Shown piece after piece: positions 1 through 9,969 of a stretch of DNA of 64,000 nt (position 1 is the first letter of the stretch; each line of letters opens with the position of its first letter). A program made the position numbers and the translations under genes. The notes under the pieces were generated by a model. It searched no databases. It saw nothing but the letters and a program-made list of their open reading frames with translations, and had not been told where the DNA came from. Source of the DNA: Pseudomonas putida (GTDB lineage Bacteria > Pseudomonadota > Gammaproteobacteria > Pseudomonadales > Pseudomonadaceae). The stretch spans positions 124,001 through 188,000 of the forward strand of contig NZ_JAETZZ010000006.1 in assembly GCF_022627325.1 (NCBI RefSeq), given 5' to 3'.

Positions 1-2402
1 GACGAGAACGGCACCATCTCGCCTTCGCCGTTGCGCACGTACCACTTCTGCAGGTCTTCCGGGCTCATCCGGGCGTTCGCTTCGCCCTGGATGTACACCT
101 TCTTGACCCGGCCGCGGTCGATGAAGTCGTTGACGTAGCTGGCACCCAAGGCAATCGACAGGGTGTTGTTGATGTCGGAGATGGTCACGCCCAGGGCGCT
201 GGCACGTTCGTCATCGATGGTCAGCTGGTACTGCGGCTCATCGTTCAGGCCGTTCGGGCGCACGCCGCTGAGCACCTTGCTCTGGCCAGCCTTGGCCAGG
301 AACTGGTTGCGCGCTTCCATCAGTTTTGCATGGCCGACGCCCCCACGGTCCTGAAGGAATACGTCGAAGCCGGTGGCGTTACCCAGTTCCATTACCGCAG
401 GCGGCGCGAAGGCGAACACCATCGCATCACGGAAGCTGAAGAAGTGCTGCTGGGCACGCTCGGCCAGGCCGAACACGCTGTTCTCCTTGGTGCGCTCGTC
501 CCATGGCTTGAGCATGATGAACGCCATGCCCGAGCTTTGCCCGCGACCGGCAAAGTTGAAGCCGTTGACGGTGAACACCGACGACACGGTATCGGCTTCG
601 TCCTTGAGCAGGTAATCACGCATGTTGTCGATCACCACCTGGGTGCGCTCGGCACTGGAACCGGCCGGGGTCTGTACCTGGGCGAACAGTACGCCCTGGT
701 CTTCCTCTGGCAGGAACGCGGTAGGGATGCGGGTGAACAGCCAGATCATGCCGACGACAATCAAGACATAGCCCAGCAGGAACGGCACCTTGTTGCGCAG
801 GATGGTGCCCACGCTGCGCTCGTAGCCGGTCACGCCGCGGTCGAAGTTACGGTTGAACCAGCCGAAGAAGCCACCTTTGGCTACATGGTGCTCGCCCTTT
901 TTGAGTGGCTTGAGCATGGTGGCGCACAGGGCCGGGGTGAAGATCAGCGCCACCAGCACCGACAGGCCCATGGCCGAGACGATGGTGATGGAGAATTGCC
1001 GGTAGATCACCCCCGTGGAGCCGCCGAAGAAGGCCATCGGCAGCAGTACTGCCGACAGTACCAGGGCGATGCCCACCAGCGCGCCCTGGATCTGCTCCAT
1101 CGACCGCTTGGTTGCCTCTTTGGGCGGCAAGCCTTCCTCGGACATGACCCGTTCGACGTTCTCCACCACGACGATGGCGTCGTCCACCAACAAGCCAATG
1201 GCCAGAACCATGGCGAACATGGTCAGGGTGTTGATGCTGAAGCCCGCTGCGGCAAGGATGCCGAAGGTGCCCAGCAATACCACCGGTACGGTCATGGTGG
1301 TAATGATGGTGGCGCGGAAGTTCTGCAGGAACAGGTACATTACCAGGAATACCAGGACCACGGCTTCGATCAGGGTGTGGATAACCCCGCTGATCGATTC
1401 GGTGACCACCGGTGTGGTGTCATACGGGAATACCGCCTTCACCCCTGGCGGGAAGAACGGCTCCAGCTCGCTGATGGTCTTGCGCAAGGCCGTGGCGGTA
1501 TCCAGGGCGTTGGCACCGGTTGCCAGCTTGACCGCAAGGCCCGAGGCCGGCTTGCCGTTGAACTGGGCGCTGATGGCGTAGTTTTCGCCACCCAGGCCGA
1601 CCTGGGCAACATCACTCAGGCGCACCTGCGAACCGTCGCTGTTGACCTTGAGCAGGATCTTCTCGAACTGCTCGGCGGTCTGCAGGCGGGTCTTGCCGAT
1701 GATGGTGGCGTTCAGCTGGGTGCCCGGCATCGCAGGCAGGCCGCCGAGCTGGCCGGAGGAGACCTGCACGTTCTGCGCGGCGACCGCATTCTTGACGTCG
1801 ACCGGGGTCAGCTGGAACTTGTTCAGCTTGGCCGGATCGAGCCAGATACGCATTGCGTACTGTGCACCGAATACCTGGAAGTCACCCACACCTGCCGTAC
1901 GCGAAATCGAGTCCTGCATGTTGGAAACGATGTAGTTGGCAAGGTCATCCTTGGTCATGCTGCCGTCTTCGGACACCAGGCCGATCACCATCAGGAAGTT
2001 CTTCACTGCCTTGGTGACGCGGATACCTTGCTGCTGCACTTCCTGCGGCAGCAGTGGGGTGGCCAGGTTCAGCTTGTTCTGTACCTGAACCTGCGCGGTA
2101 TCAGGGTTGGTGCCCTGCTCGAAGGTGGCGGTGATGGTCATGCTGCCGTCGGAGTTGCTCTCCGAGGACACATAACGCAGGTTGTCGATGCCGTTGAGCT
2201 GCTGCTCGATCACCTGCACCACGGTGTCCTGCACGGTTTGCGCCGAGGCGCCCGGGTAGGTCACGGAGATGGCGATAGCCGGCGGCGCGATGCTCGGGTA
2301 CTGGTTGATCGGCAGCTTCAGGATCGACAAAGCGCCGACGAGCATGATCACCAAGGCGATCACCCAGGCGAAGATCGGGCGATCGATAAAGAACTTCGAC
2401 AT
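1..2402 (-). CDS. ttgB: RND multidrug/solvent efflux pump inner-membrane transporter TtgB (partial)
   Basis: This is the inner-membrane proton/drug antiporter of a tripartite RND pump that exports antibiotics and aromatic solvents. The reading frame starts at 2402 ([13 protein letters not shown]) and runs off the left edge after about 800 of the roughly 1050 residues normal for the family, so the C-terminus is missing. The visible protein has the first membrane helix, the periplasmic porter domain and the central membrane block, including the conserved [13 protein letters not shown] segment that carries the proton-relay aspartates. It follows ttgA with a 3-base gap and is co-transcribed with it. 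An outer-membrane component (ttgC) is expected just outside the window. AcrB/MexB is the wider family; the TtgB name rests on gene order and on close match to the P. putida protein as I remember it. Confidence 0.95.
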   Translation of the reverse strand, partial: MSKFFIDRPIFAWVIALVIMLVGALSILKLPINQYPSIAPPAIAISVTYPGASAQTVQDTVVQVIEQQLNGIDNLRYVSSESNSDGSMTITATFEQGTNPDTAQVQVQNKLNLATPLLPQEVQQQGIRVTKAVKNFLMVIGLVSEDGSMTKDDLANYIVSNMQDSISRTAGVGDFQVFGAQYAMRIWLDPAKLNKFQLTPVDVKNAVAAQNVQVSSGQLGGLPAMPGTQLNATIIGKTRLQTAEQFEKILLKVNSDGSQVRLSDVAQVGLGGENYAISAQFNGKPASGLAVKLATGANALDTATALRKTISELEPFFPPGVKAVFPYDTTPVVTESISGVIHTLIEAVVLVFLVMYLFLQNFRATIITTMTVPVVLLGTFGILAAAGFSINTLTMFAMVLAIGLLVDDAIVVVENVERVMSEEGLPPKEATKRSMEQIQGALVGIALVLSAVLLPMAFFGGSTGVIYRQFSITIVSAMGLSVLVALIFTPALCATMLKPLKKGEHHVAKGGFFGWFNRNFDRGVTGYERSVGTILRNKVPFLLGYVLIVVGMIWLFTRIPTAFLPEEDQGVLFAQVQTPAGSSAERTQVVIDNMRDYLLKDEADTVSSVFTVNGFNFAGRGQSSGMAFIMLKPWDERTKENSVFGLAERAQQHFFSFRDAMVFAFAPPAVMELGNATGFDVFLQDRGGVGHAKLMEARNQFLAKAGQSKVLSGVRPNGLNDEPQYQLTIDDERASALGVTISDINNTLSIALGASYVNDFIDRGRVKKVYIQGEANARMSPEDLQKWYVRNGEGEMVPFS

Positions 2403-2405
2403 GGT

Positions 2406-3560
2406 TTACTCCGCTTTGGCGTCTGCTTTGGCCGCGCTGGCCTGATCAGGGCTGCCCGGTTTCTTGACGTTGGTGGCATCGCTGACCTTGACCTCGACAC
2501 CTGGGCGCACGTACTGCAGGCCTTCGGTGATCAGGCGGTCGCCCGGGTTCAGGCCTTCTTCGATCAGCCAATCGCTGCCCAGGGTGCGGCTGGCCTTGAG
2601 CTGGCGCAGTTCGACCTTGTTCTGCTGGTTGACTACCAGCGCAGTGGGTGCACCCTTGAGGTCACGGGTCACGCCTTGCTGCGGGGCCAGGATGGCATTG
2701 CTGTTGACCCCGGCCTTGAGCCGCGCGTGCACGAACATGCCGGGCAGCAGGGTGTGGTCAGGGTTGGGGAAGATGGCGCGCAGCGTCACCGAACCTGTGG
2801 TCTCGTCGACCGCCACTTCGGAGAACTCCAGGCGACCTTCCTGCTTGAACAGGCTGCCGTCTTCAAGCACCAGCTGGACGGAGGCGGCGTTGTCGCCGGA
2901 CTTCTGCAGCTGGCCACTTTCCAGGTCACGACGCAGTTTGAGCAACTCGGCGGTGGACTGCGTGACATCGACGTAGATCGGGTCGAGTTGCTGGATGGTA
3001 GCCATGGCATTGGTCTGGCCATTGCTCACCAGCGCACCTTCGGTGAACGACGAGCGACCGATGCGGCCACTGATCGGCGCCAGTACCTTGGTATAGCGCA
3101 GATCGATCTGGGCGCTCTTGAGCGCGGCCTCGGCCTGCAATCGTTTGGCATTGGCGTCGTCGTATTCCTGCTTGGACACCGCCTGTTCGTCGATCAGCTG
3201 CTTGTAGCGCTCGGCCAGCGAACGGGTAGCCTGCAGGTTGGCCTGGGCGTTGGCCAGGGTCGCCTCGTAGACGGCAGGGTCGATCTGGTACAGCTGCTGA
3301 CCGGCCTTGACGTCGCTGCCTTCCTTGAACAGGCGCTTGAGAATGATGCCATTGACCTGGGGGCGCACTTCGGCAACGCGATAGGCGCTGGTACGCCCCG
3401 GCAGCTCGGAGGTCAAGGTGAAGGCCTGGGGCTGGATTGTCACGACGCCGACCAGAGGAGCCTGTGCTGCGGGCGCGGCTTCTTCTTTCTTACAGCCACT
3501 TAGCAGAGTTGCCAGGGCGACGGCGGAAACCAGAGCGGTAACGGCTGGCTTGAATTGCAT
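2406..3560 (-). CDS. ttgA: RND efflux periplasmic adaptor lipoprotein TtgA
   Basis: This is the membrane fusion protein (384 aa) that links the TtgB pump to its outer-membrane channel. The N-terminus is a lipoprotein signal with a lipobox (LLSGC, Cys about residue 23) followed by KKEE. A biotinyl-lipoyl-like half motif precedes a coiled-coil hairpin (about residues 95-150, rich in A, Q and L), then a second lipoyl half (VLAPISGRIG) and beta-barrel domains. It is the first gene of the ttgAB(C) operon, transcribed away from ttgR, with the TtgR operator in the shared promoter region. Length matches the known TtgA/MexA family. Confidence 0.95.
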   Translation of the reverse strand: MQFKPAVTALVSAVALATLLSGCKKEEAAPAAQAPLVGVVTIQPQAFTLTSELPGRTSAYRVAEVRPQVNGIILKRLFKEGSDVKAGQQLYQIDPAVYEATLANAQANLQATRSLAERYKQLIDEQAVSKQEYDDANAKRLQAEAALKSAQIDLRYTKVLAPISGRIGRSSFTEGALVSNGQTNAMATIQQLDPIYVDVTQSTAELLKLRRDLESGQLQKSGDNAASVQLVLEDGSLFKQEGRLEFSEVAVDETTGSVTLRAIFPNPDHTLLPGMFVHARLKAGVNSNAILAPQQGVTRDLKGAPTALVVNQQNKVELRQLKASRTLGSDWLIEEGLNPGDRLITEGLQYVRPGVEVKVSDATNVKKPGSPDQASAAKADAKAE

Positions 3561-3657
3561 GAGGATCCTCGGGTCGCTAGAGCAGGGAGACGCTCAAGAG
3601 TAATGGAAGAGTCTTGTCAGAAAAAATGCTATCAGGTTGGATAAATAGCTTACTAAC

Positions 3658-3691
3658 GAATATACTTACATTCATGGTTGTTTGTAAATAC
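3658..3691. promoter_or_regulatory. TtgR operator in the ttgA-ttgR intergenic region
   Basis: The region between the divergent ttgA and ttgR genes carries an AT-rich imperfect dyad with half sites TTACA (3666-3670) and TGTAA (3683-3687) around a CATGGTTG centre. It matches the published TtgR operator of P. putida as I recall it, where TtgR covers both overlapping promoters and is released by drugs. It stands out from the GC-rich surroundings. Matching to the known operator is from memory. Confidence 0.85.
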
Positions 3692-3816
3692 CGTAGGGTG
3701 GTACTTGGCTACTATCCGGCCCCTTGATTAGCCCATCCGGAGGCGCCCTTCAGAGGTGACCCCGGCGGATTCCCCACCGGCAGCGTGCCTGTGGGCCCAG
3801 ATGAGGTTGTACTGCC

Positions 3817-4449
3817 ATGGTCCGTCGAACCAAAGAAGAAGCCCAGGAAACCCGAACTCAGATCATCGAGGCGGCGGAAAAGGCTTTCTACAAGCGTGGG
3901 GTTGCGCGAACCACCCTTGCTGACATCGCCGAGCTGGCGGGCGTGACCCGCGGTGCCATCTACTGGCATTTCAACAACAAGGCGGAGTTGGTGCAGGCGC
4001 TGCTCGACAGCCTGCACGAAACCCATGACCATTTGGCGCGGGCCAGTGAAAGCGAGGACGAGCTGGACCCTCTCGGCTGCATGCGCAAGCTGCTGTTGCA
4101 AGTGTTCAACGAGCTGGTGCTCGACGCCCGGACCCGGCGTATCAATGAGATCTTGCATCACAAGTGCGAGTTCACCGATGACATGTGTGAAATTCGCCAG
4201 CAGCGCCAAGGCGCGGTGCTGGATTGCCACGAAGGTATTACCTTGGCGTTGGCCAATGCCGTACGCCGTGAACAGTTGCCGGCCGGGCTGGATGTGGAGC
4301 GAGCGGCCGTGGCCCTGTTTGCCTATGTCGATGGCCTGATCGGGCGCTGGTTGCTCCTGCCAGACAGCTTCGATCTGTTGCGCGATGCCGATAAATGGGT
4401 GGACACCGGGCTGGATATGCTGCGCTGGAGCCCGGCGTTGCGCAAATGA
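3817..4449 (+). CDS. ttgR: TetR-family repressor TtgR of the efflux operon
   Basis: This 210-aa regulator represses ttgABC and itself, and dissociates from DNA when it binds antibiotics or plant phenolics. The N-terminal helix-turn-helix lies at about residues 30-57 ([21 protein letters not shown]), typical of TetR proteins. The C-terminal two thirds is the helical ligand-binding and dimer domain. The start is supported by a GAGGT ribosome site 10 bases upstream. It is divergent from ttgA across the operator. Confidence 0.95.
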   Translation: MVRRTKEEAQETRTQIIEAAEKAFYKRGVARTTLADIAELAGVTRGAIYWHFNNKAELVQALLDSLHETHDHLARASESEDELDPLGCMRKLLLQVFNELVLDARTRRINEILHHKCEFTDDMCEIRQQRQGAVLDCHEGITLALANAVRREQLPAGLDVERAAVALFAYVDGLIGRWLLLPDSFDLLRDADKWVDTGLDMLRWSPALRK

Positions 4450-4522
4450 CACTTTGTTAAGGATTGTGAGGGAGTGTTTTCCCTGAGTATTAAGGGATGA
4501 TTAATACCTTCAAGGTGTGCCC

Positions 4523-5974
4523 CTAGCGTCCACGCAACTGCCGGTCTGGCAATGCCACCGCCGCGACCAGCCCGAGCATCGCCACTGCGGCGCTGCCCAG
4601 CAGCAGGTGCCTGAAGGTTTGCAGTAATCGTGCCTGGGTTGCTGGGTCCGCTTCGCCTGCCTGCAGGCTCCCCAGCAACGGATTACCCAGCAACTCGAAC
4701 CCACCCTGATGCAGCAGTGCCAGCAGTACGCTGGACATGCATGCCACGCCCATCGCGCCGCCCAGTGAGCGGAACAGGTTGGTCGTGCTGGTAGCCACGC
4801 CGATGTCCTTGCTGTCCACGGCGCTCTGTGTGCCTACCAGCGATGTCGGGAACTGCAGCCCGCAGGCGATCCCCGTGCACAGCATGAAGAGCGCGCTGAG
4901 TACGCCCGACTGTGGTGGGGTGATGGCCATGGCGAAGATTGCCACCGGCATCAGCAACGCACCGGCGAGGATCTGCGGCTTGTAGCGGCCAGTGAAGCTG
5001 GTCATGCGCCCGCCGGTGAATGCACCGATAGGCAAGCCGATGGCCAAAGGCAGCAGGTGTAGCGCCGCGCTGTCGGCCCCGGCCCCGGTGATGCCCTGGT
5101 AACGCAGGGGCATCAGCATGGTCAGAGAGATCGATTGGAAGCTGGCGAAGAAAATCACCGCCCAGCACAGCACGGCAACCCGGTTGCCGAACAGCCCCAG
5201 TGGCAGCAATGGCTCCTGGCAACGACGTTCATGCCCGATGAACAAGGCCGCGCCAAGCCCGGCGCAGGCGAACAGGGCCACCACGGCAGGCGCAGTCCAG
5301 GCATGGCCCTGGCCGACCAGGGTAATGCCCAGCAGCAGGCTGCCCAGGCCAAGGATCAACAAAACCGCCCCCACATAGTCCACCTGAGCCCGCCGCCGTT
5401 GCACGGGTATGCCCCGTAGAGCGCGATGGAGGGCCCACAGGGCGATCAAGCCCAAGGGCAGGTTGATCCAGAACACCCAGCGCCACGACAGGTATTCGGT
5501 CAGCCAGCCACCTAGCACCGGCCCTGCCACACTCGCTGCGGCATACATGCTGCTGAAATAGCCCTGGTAGCGCCCACGCTCGCGCGGCGGCACGAAGTCG
5601 CCGATGATCGCCTGGCTCACCGAGACCATTCCGCCCGCACCGATGCCTTGCAGTACGCGCGCCAGCACCAGTTGCTGCATGTCTTGGGCCAGGGCGCAGG
5701 CGAAGGAGGCCAGGGTGAACAGACTGATGCCGGTAAGGATCATGCGCCGGCGCCCATACAGGTCCCCCAGCTTGCCGTAGATCGGCACCGCCACGGTCAT
5801 CGCCACCATGTAGCCCGAAATCACCCAGGCCAGCAGCCCGACGTCATTGAACTGCGCGGAAATGGCGGGCAGTGAGACGGCGACGATGGTCTGGTCCAGG
5901 GCGCCAAGGAAAATGGCCAGCATCAACGCGTTGAGCACGTTACGCAGGCCGGCAGGAGGCAGGGCGGCGGTCAC
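4523..5974 (-). CDS. DHA2-family (EmrB/QacA) MFS drug exporter
   Basis: This is a 483-aa major facilitator antiporter, probably for drugs or toxic organics, in the inner membrane. It has the 14-helix layout of the DHA2 family, the N-terminal LDQTIVAVSLPAI motif (motif D1), the GKLGDLYGRRRMI loop (motif A) and the GPVLGGWLTEYLSWRWVFWINLPLG segment (motif C plus the conserved WRW). It is convergent with ttgR and has no membrane-fusion partner beside it. The substrate cannot be told from sequence. Confidence 0.9.
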   Translation of the reverse strand: MTAALPPAGLRNVLNALMLAIFLGALDQTIVAVSLPAISAQFNDVGLLAWVISGYMVAMTVAVPIYGKLGDLYGRRRMILTGISLFTLASFACALAQDMQQLVLARVLQGIGAGGMVSVSQAIIGDFVPPRERGRYQGYFSSMYAAASVAGPVLGGWLTEYLSWRWVFWINLPLGLIALWALHRALRGIPVQRRRAQVDYVGAVLLILGLGSLLLGITLVGQGHAWTAPAVVALFACAGLGAALFIGHERRCQEPLLPLGLFGNRVAVLCWAVIFFASFQSISLTMLMPLRYQGITGAGADSAALHLLPLAIGLPIGAFTGGRMTSFTGRYKPQILAGALLMPVAIFAMAITPPQSGVLSALFMLCTGIACGLQFPTSLVGTQSAVDSKDIGVATSTTNLFRSLGGAMGVACMSSVLLALLHQGGFELLGNPLLGSLQAGEADPATQARLLQTFRHLLLGSAAVAMLGLVAAVALPDRQLRGR

Positions 5975-6174
5975 GGGGGTACCTTGTTTGAAGGACGGCG
6001 GTGGCTTGGCCGGCCCGCGAAACGGGTCGGCATCAAATGTGCAATTGTAACCCGACTTAGATAGCTACCTATCCACTATCTGCATCGCCTATGCAAGATC
6101 GGCATTGGCGCATTCATCCAGTGCTGCATGGCCGCGTGATATCGTGCATAGGCCGCAGAGCCTTGAATCCTGGG

Positions 6175-6195
6175 GTTGCACCAGCGTGGTGCAAC
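6175..6195. promoter_or_regulatory. Candidate operator dyad upstream of the oxaloacetate decarboxylase-like gene
   Basis: A perfect inverted repeat, GTTGCACCA-N3-TGGTGCAAC, sits in the 382-base gap between the MFS exporter and the decarboxylase, 160 bases upstream of the latter's start. Its 9-base arms and 3-base centre suit a dimeric repressor. The cognate regulator is unknown. I see no gene in the rest of the gap (5975-6356). Confidence 0.45.
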
Positions 6196-6356
6196 ATTAT
6201 GTCGCAGGTTTCCAGTGCCGCTGTTTCCCACACCTTTTATTCCTCTGCCTGCATGTCGAGCATGACCGCCCAGATGGCGACGGTTGGAACAGGTCAGGTA
6301 GACCCGATTCAGGGGTCGGTAGCAACCGTTCAATTTTACGTATAAGCGGAGTGATC

Positions 6357-7226
6357 ATGCCCAAGGCTTCCCATCAAGATCTGCGTTTTGCCTTCCGCGA
6401 GCTGCTCGCTTCAGGTTCCTGCTATCACACGGCGTCCGTGTTCGACCCGATGTCGGCGCGTATTGCCGCTGACCTGGGCTTTGAAGTCGGCATTCTCGGC
6501 GGCTCGGTCGCCTCGCTGCAGGTGCTGGCCGCACCAGACTTCGCCCTTATCACGCTGAGTGAGTTCGTCGAGCAGGCTACCCGCATCGGCCGGGTGGCCC
6601 AGCTGCCGGTGCTCGCCGATGCCGACCACGGTTATGGCAATGCGCTGAACGTCATGCGCACGGTCGTCGAATTGGAGCGCGCCGGTGTGGCTGCGCTGAC
6701 GATCGAAGACACGCTGCTGCCGGCCCAGTTCGGGCGCAAGTCCACCGACCTGATCCCGGTCGAGGAGGGCGTTGGCAAGATCCGTGCGGCGCTGGAGGCA
6801 CGGGTAGACGCGTCGCTGTCGATCATCGCCCGGACCAACGCCGGTGTGCTCAGCACCGAAGAAATCATCGTGCGCACGCAGAGCTACCAGAAGGCCGGTG
6901 CCGACGCCATCTGCATGGTGGGTGTCAAAGACTTCGAGCAACTGGAGCAGATTGCCGAGCACCTGAGCGTGCCGCTGATGCTGGTGACCTATGCCAACCC
7001 GAACCTGCACGACGATGAGCGCCTGGCGCGCCTTGGCGTGCGGATCGTGGTCGATGGCCATGCCGCCTATTTTGCCGCGATCAAGGCCACTTATGACTGC
7101 CTGCGCCTGCAGCGCGGTCGGCAGAACAAGTCGGAAAACCTCACCGCCACCGAGCTGTCGCACACCTACACCCAGCCTGAGGACTACATCCGCTGGGCCA
7201 AGGAATACATGAGCGTCGACGAGTGA
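6357..7226 (+). CDS. Oxaloacetate decarboxylase-like protein of the isocitrate lyase/PEP mutase family
   Basis: This 289-aa enzyme belongs to the PEP mutase/isocitrate lyase superfamily, most like the Pseudomonas oxaloacetate decarboxylase (PA4872 type) that makes pyruvate and CO2. The GGSVASLQV strand end, the metal-binding [11 protein letters not shown] motif (about residue 85) and the [11 protein letters not shown] segment, with the His typical of this subfamily, are present. I chose ATG 6357 because the GCGGAG ribosome site is 5 bases upstream. The longer open frame back to 6105 lacks a ribosome site and reads like non-coding DNA. The superfamily is secure; the substrate is inferred. Confidence 0.85.
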   Translation: MPKASHQDLRFAFRELLASGSCYHTASVFDPMSARIAADLGFEVGILGGSVASLQVLAAPDFALITLSEFVEQATRIGRVAQLPVLADADHGYGNALNVMRTVVELERAGVAALTIEDTLLPAQFGRKSTDLIPVEEGVGKIRAALEARVDASLSIIARTNAGVLSTEEIIVRTQSYQKAGADAICMVGVKDFEQLEQIAEHLSVPLMLVTYANPNLHDDERLARLGVRIVVDGHAAYFAAIKATYDCLRLQRGRQNKSENLTATELSHTYTQPEDYIRWAKEYMSVDE

Positions 7227-7332
7227 CCGGCATGGCGCCGTTCCGCCTGGCGGGCGGCGCTCAACGGGCAAGCACCCTAGGGCATTCGTTGGCCGGTGCT
7301 TGCCGATACTGCCGCGCTGCGGGCTCAGGCGT

Positions 7333-8208
7333 TCAGCGGTTGGCGCGCGCTTGCAGCCAAGCCATCAACTCGACCAGCCCAGGCGGCACATTCCTGGCCT
7401 GACAGGCCAGGTAATAGCCTTTGCCGGTCATCACCTTGAGCCCGAACGGCATGCACAGCCTGCCGCTTTTCAGGTCGTCACCTATCAGCGCCCAATCACC
7501 TATGGCCACCCCGGTGCCCTGGGAGGCCATTGCCATGGCCATGTCCAAGGTTTCGAAATGCTGCCGGGGCCCTTGAGTGTCGAAGGCGACCCCAGCGGCC
7601 TGTAGCCATAGGCGCCAGTCATGTTCATCACGCGAGGGGTGCAGCAGCATGTGGCGCTGAAGATCCCCAACCTCTTTCAGTGGCACCGGCCCTGCCAGTA
7701 ACGAGGGGGCGCATACCGGCGTGAGCTGTTCATCGAACAGCTTGCACACGTGCAGCCCATGGTTCGGCGCATCGCCGTAGACGACCGCTGCATCGAACCC
7801 TTCACGACGAAAATCCACGCCATGCTGCACTGTGGTGGTCAGCTCCACAGGCACATCCGGGCGCAGCGCCTGCCATTCCATCAGGCGCGGCAGCAACCAG
7901 CGCATCACGCAGGTCGGCGCCTTGAGCTGGAGGGTCGCGCTGCGCCCGCCCACTTCCCGTACGCCCTGATCGATCAAGGCAAATACCTGCTGCACGCGCG
8001 GCAGCCAGTCTTGCCCTTCACGGGTCAGGCTCAGGCCACGGGCCTGGCGCTGGAACAAGGCGTACCCCAGGTGCTCTTCGAGCCCCGCGATCTGCCGGCT
8101 GACGGCGCCCTGGGTGATATGCAACTGCTGTGCGGCACGGGTGAAGTTGCAGTGCTGGGCGGTGATCAGGAAGGTGTGCAGGGAGGAAAGCGGTGGTAGG
8201 CGTTTCAT
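7333..8208 (-). CDS. LysR-family transcriptional regulator (GcvA-like)
   Basis: A 291-aa LysR regulator: the N-terminal winged HTH (about residues 6-65, with FTRAAQQLHITQGAVSRQIAGLEEHLG) is followed by a two-lobed effector domain. It starts with LPPLSSLHTF, typical of the GcvA-like branch. It is divergent from the TPP-dependent decarboxylase at 8320 across a 111-base gap with a dyad, so that enzyme is its likely target. The inducer is unknown. Confidence 0.9.
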   Translation of the reverse strand: MKRLPPLSSLHTFLITAQHCNFTRAAQQLHITQGAVSRQIAGLEEHLGYALFQRQARGLSLTREGQDWLPRVQQVFALIDQGVREVGGRSATLQLKAPTCVMRWLLPRLMEWQALRPDVPVELTTTVQHGVDFRREGFDAAVVYGDAPNHGLHVCKLFDEQLTPVCAPSLLAGPVPLKEVGDLQRHMLLHPSRDEHDWRLWLQAAGVAFDTQGPRQHFETLDMAMAMASQGTGVAIGDWALIGDDLKSGRLCMPFGLKVMTGKGYYLACQARNVPPGLVELMAWLQARANR

Positions 8209-8215
8209 CGCTCAA

Positions 8216-8236
8216 GCCATGATTTAAAGACATGGC
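8216..8236. promoter_or_regulatory. Candidate LysR binding dyad between the regulator and the decarboxylase
   Basis: GCCATG-N9-CATGGC with an AT-rich centre lies just upstream of the LysR start. The spacing and the AT-rich core resemble a LysR T-N11-A box. This is a sequence observation; binding is inferred. Confidence 0.45.
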
Positions 8237-8319
8237 TAGTATGCTTTTTTTTGCCTTGTCGCGATAGCCCCGGTTGGGTCCAATGAGCGCAGATTCCAAC
8301 GGATACAAGGTGAAACGTG

Positions 8320-9957
8320 ATGGCTACCTGCGGCGAAGTACTGGTCAAACTCCTCGAAAGCTATGGCGTTGACCATGTTTTCGGCATTCCCGGCGTGCAT
8401 ACCGTGGAACTCTACCGAGGCCTGGCGGGCTCGTCGATCCGGCATGTCACACCGCGCCACGAGCAAGGCGCGGGCTTCATGGCTGACGGCTATGCGCGTA
8501 CGCGTGGCACGCCGGGGGTATGTTTCATCATCACCGGCCCCGGGATGACCAACATCACCACCGCGATGGGCCAGGCTTACGCTGATTCGATCCCGATGCT
8601 GGTGATTTCCAGCGTGCAGTCGCGCAGCCAGCTGGGCGGGGGGCGTGGCAAGCTGCACGAGCTGCCCAACCAGAGCGCCCTGGTGGCTGGGGTGGCCGCG
8701 TTCTCGCACACCTTGATGAGCGCTGATGACTTGCCGCAGGTACTGGCGCGCGCGTTCGCCGTGTTCGATGGCGCCCGGCCGCGCCCGGTTCATATCGAGA
8801 TTCCGTTGGATGTGCTGGTCGAGCCTGCCGACCACTTGCTACCGGGGCGCCCTGTGCGCAGTAGCCGTGCGGGCGCCGCGCCGCAGGCGGTGGCACGGAT
8901 GGCCGAACGTCTGGGCAAGGCGCGCAAGCCATTGATCCTGGCCGGCGGCGGTGCGTTGGCTGCCGGCCCTGCGTTGGCGCGCATGGCCGAGTATCTGCAG
9001 GCACCGGTGGCACTCACCATCAATGCCAAGGGCCTGCTGCCCTCTGACCATCCGTTGCAGATCGGTTCGACCCAGTCGCTGGTCGCTACCCGTGCGCTGG
9101 TGGCAGAGGCAGATGTCGTGCTGGCGATTGGCACCGAGCTGGCTGAAACCGACTACGACGTGACATTCAAGGGCGGCTTTGAAATCCCTGGCGCACTGCT
9201 GCGCATCGACATCGATCCGGACCAGACCGTACGCAACTACCTGCCGGAGCTGGCGCTGGTCGCCGATGCCGAGCTGGCAGCGCAGGCACTGCTCGATGCC
9301 CTGCACGACCTGCCACAGCCTGCTCGCGATGGCGCGTGGGGGGCGGCACGCGTAGCGCGCCTGCGCGCGTCACTGAGCGCGACATGGGACCCGCCAACCC
9401 TGAGCCAGACCCGTTTGCTGACCAGCATTCTGGAACGTTTGCCCAACGCCATCCTGGTGGGCGATTCGACGCAGCCTGTGTACAGCGGCAACCTGACCCT
9501 GGATATGGACCAGCCACGCCGTTGGTTCAATGCCTCGACCGGCTACGGCACCTTGGGTTATGCGCTGCCAGCGGCGATGGGGGCGTGGCTGGGCAGTGCC
9601 GAGCGACCCGCCGCGCGTGCCCCGGCAGTGTGCCTGATCGGGGACGGTGGGCTGCAGTTCACTTTGCCGGAGCTGGCCAGTGCGGTGGAGGCCCAGGTGC
9701 CGCTTATCGTGCTGTTGTGGAACAACCAGGGCTATGAGGAAATCAAGAAGTACATGGTCAACCGTGCCATCGAACCGGTCGGGGTGGATATCCATACCCC
9801 CGATTTCATCGGCGTGGCACGTGCCTTGGGGGCTGAAGCGGAACAGGTCGGCGATGTGCAGCAGCTGCAGGCGGCCCTGGGGAGGGCCGTGGAGCGTAAT
9901 GGGCCGACGTTGATCCAGGTCGATCAGAACCAGTGGCAGGCAGCGGTCAAAGGCTGA
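8320..9957 (+). CDS. TPP-dependent 2-oxoacid decarboxylase, AruI/acetolactate synthase-like
   Basis: A 545-aa thiamine-diphosphate enzyme with the three-domain fold: N-terminal pyrimidine-binding domain with catalytic Glu48 (PRHEQGAGFMADGYAR), a central domain, and a C-terminal diphosphate domain with the GDGG...NN motif (IGDGGLQFTLPEL to WNNQGYEE). It most resembles 5-guanidino-2-oxopentanoate decarboxylase (AruI) of the arginine transaminase pathway, but no aruH transaminase is adjacent, so the substrate could be another 2-oxoacid. A GTG at 8317 directly precedes the chosen ATG; the AAGG at 8308-8311 suits either. It is probably controlled by the divergent LysR gene. Confidence 0.8.
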   Translation: MATCGEVLVKLLESYGVDHVFGIPGVHTVELYRGLAGSSIRHVTPRHEQGAGFMADGYARTRGTPGVCFIITGPGMTNITTAMGQAYADSIPMLVISSVQSRSQLGGGRGKLHELPNQSALVAGVAAFSHTLMSADDLPQVLARAFAVFDGARPRPVHIEIPLDVLVEPADHLLPGRPVRSSRAGAAPQAVARMAERLGKARKPLILAGGGALAAGPALARMAEYLQAPVALTINAKGLLPSDHPLQIGSTQSLVATRALVAEADVVLAIGTELAETDYDVTFKGGFEIPGALLRIDIDPDQTVRNYLPELALVADAELAAQALLDALHDLPQPARDGAWGAARVARLRASLSATWDPPTLSQTRLLTSILERLPNAILVGDSTQPVYSGNLTLDMDQPRRWFNASTGYGTLGYALPAAMGAWLGSAERPAARAPAVCLIGDGGLQFTLPELASAVEAQVPLIVLLWNNQGYEEIKKYMVNRAIEPVGVDIHTPDFIGVARALGAEAEQVGDVQQLQAALGRAVERNGPTLIQVDQNQWQAAVKG

Positions 9958-9969
9958 GCCCGCAAACCA

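Noticed and set aside
330..3503. Very long plus-strand open frame (1057 codons) over the efflux genes
   Set aside because: It is the antisense shadow of ttgB and ttgA: rich in His, Gln, Gly and Asp, with no domains, as is typical for GC-rich antisense frames.
5975..6356. N-terminal extension of the oxaloacetate decarboxylase-like protein (frame open from 6105)
   Set aside because: The extension crosses a palindromic operator, is not like the family, and the ATG at 6357 has the ribosome site.
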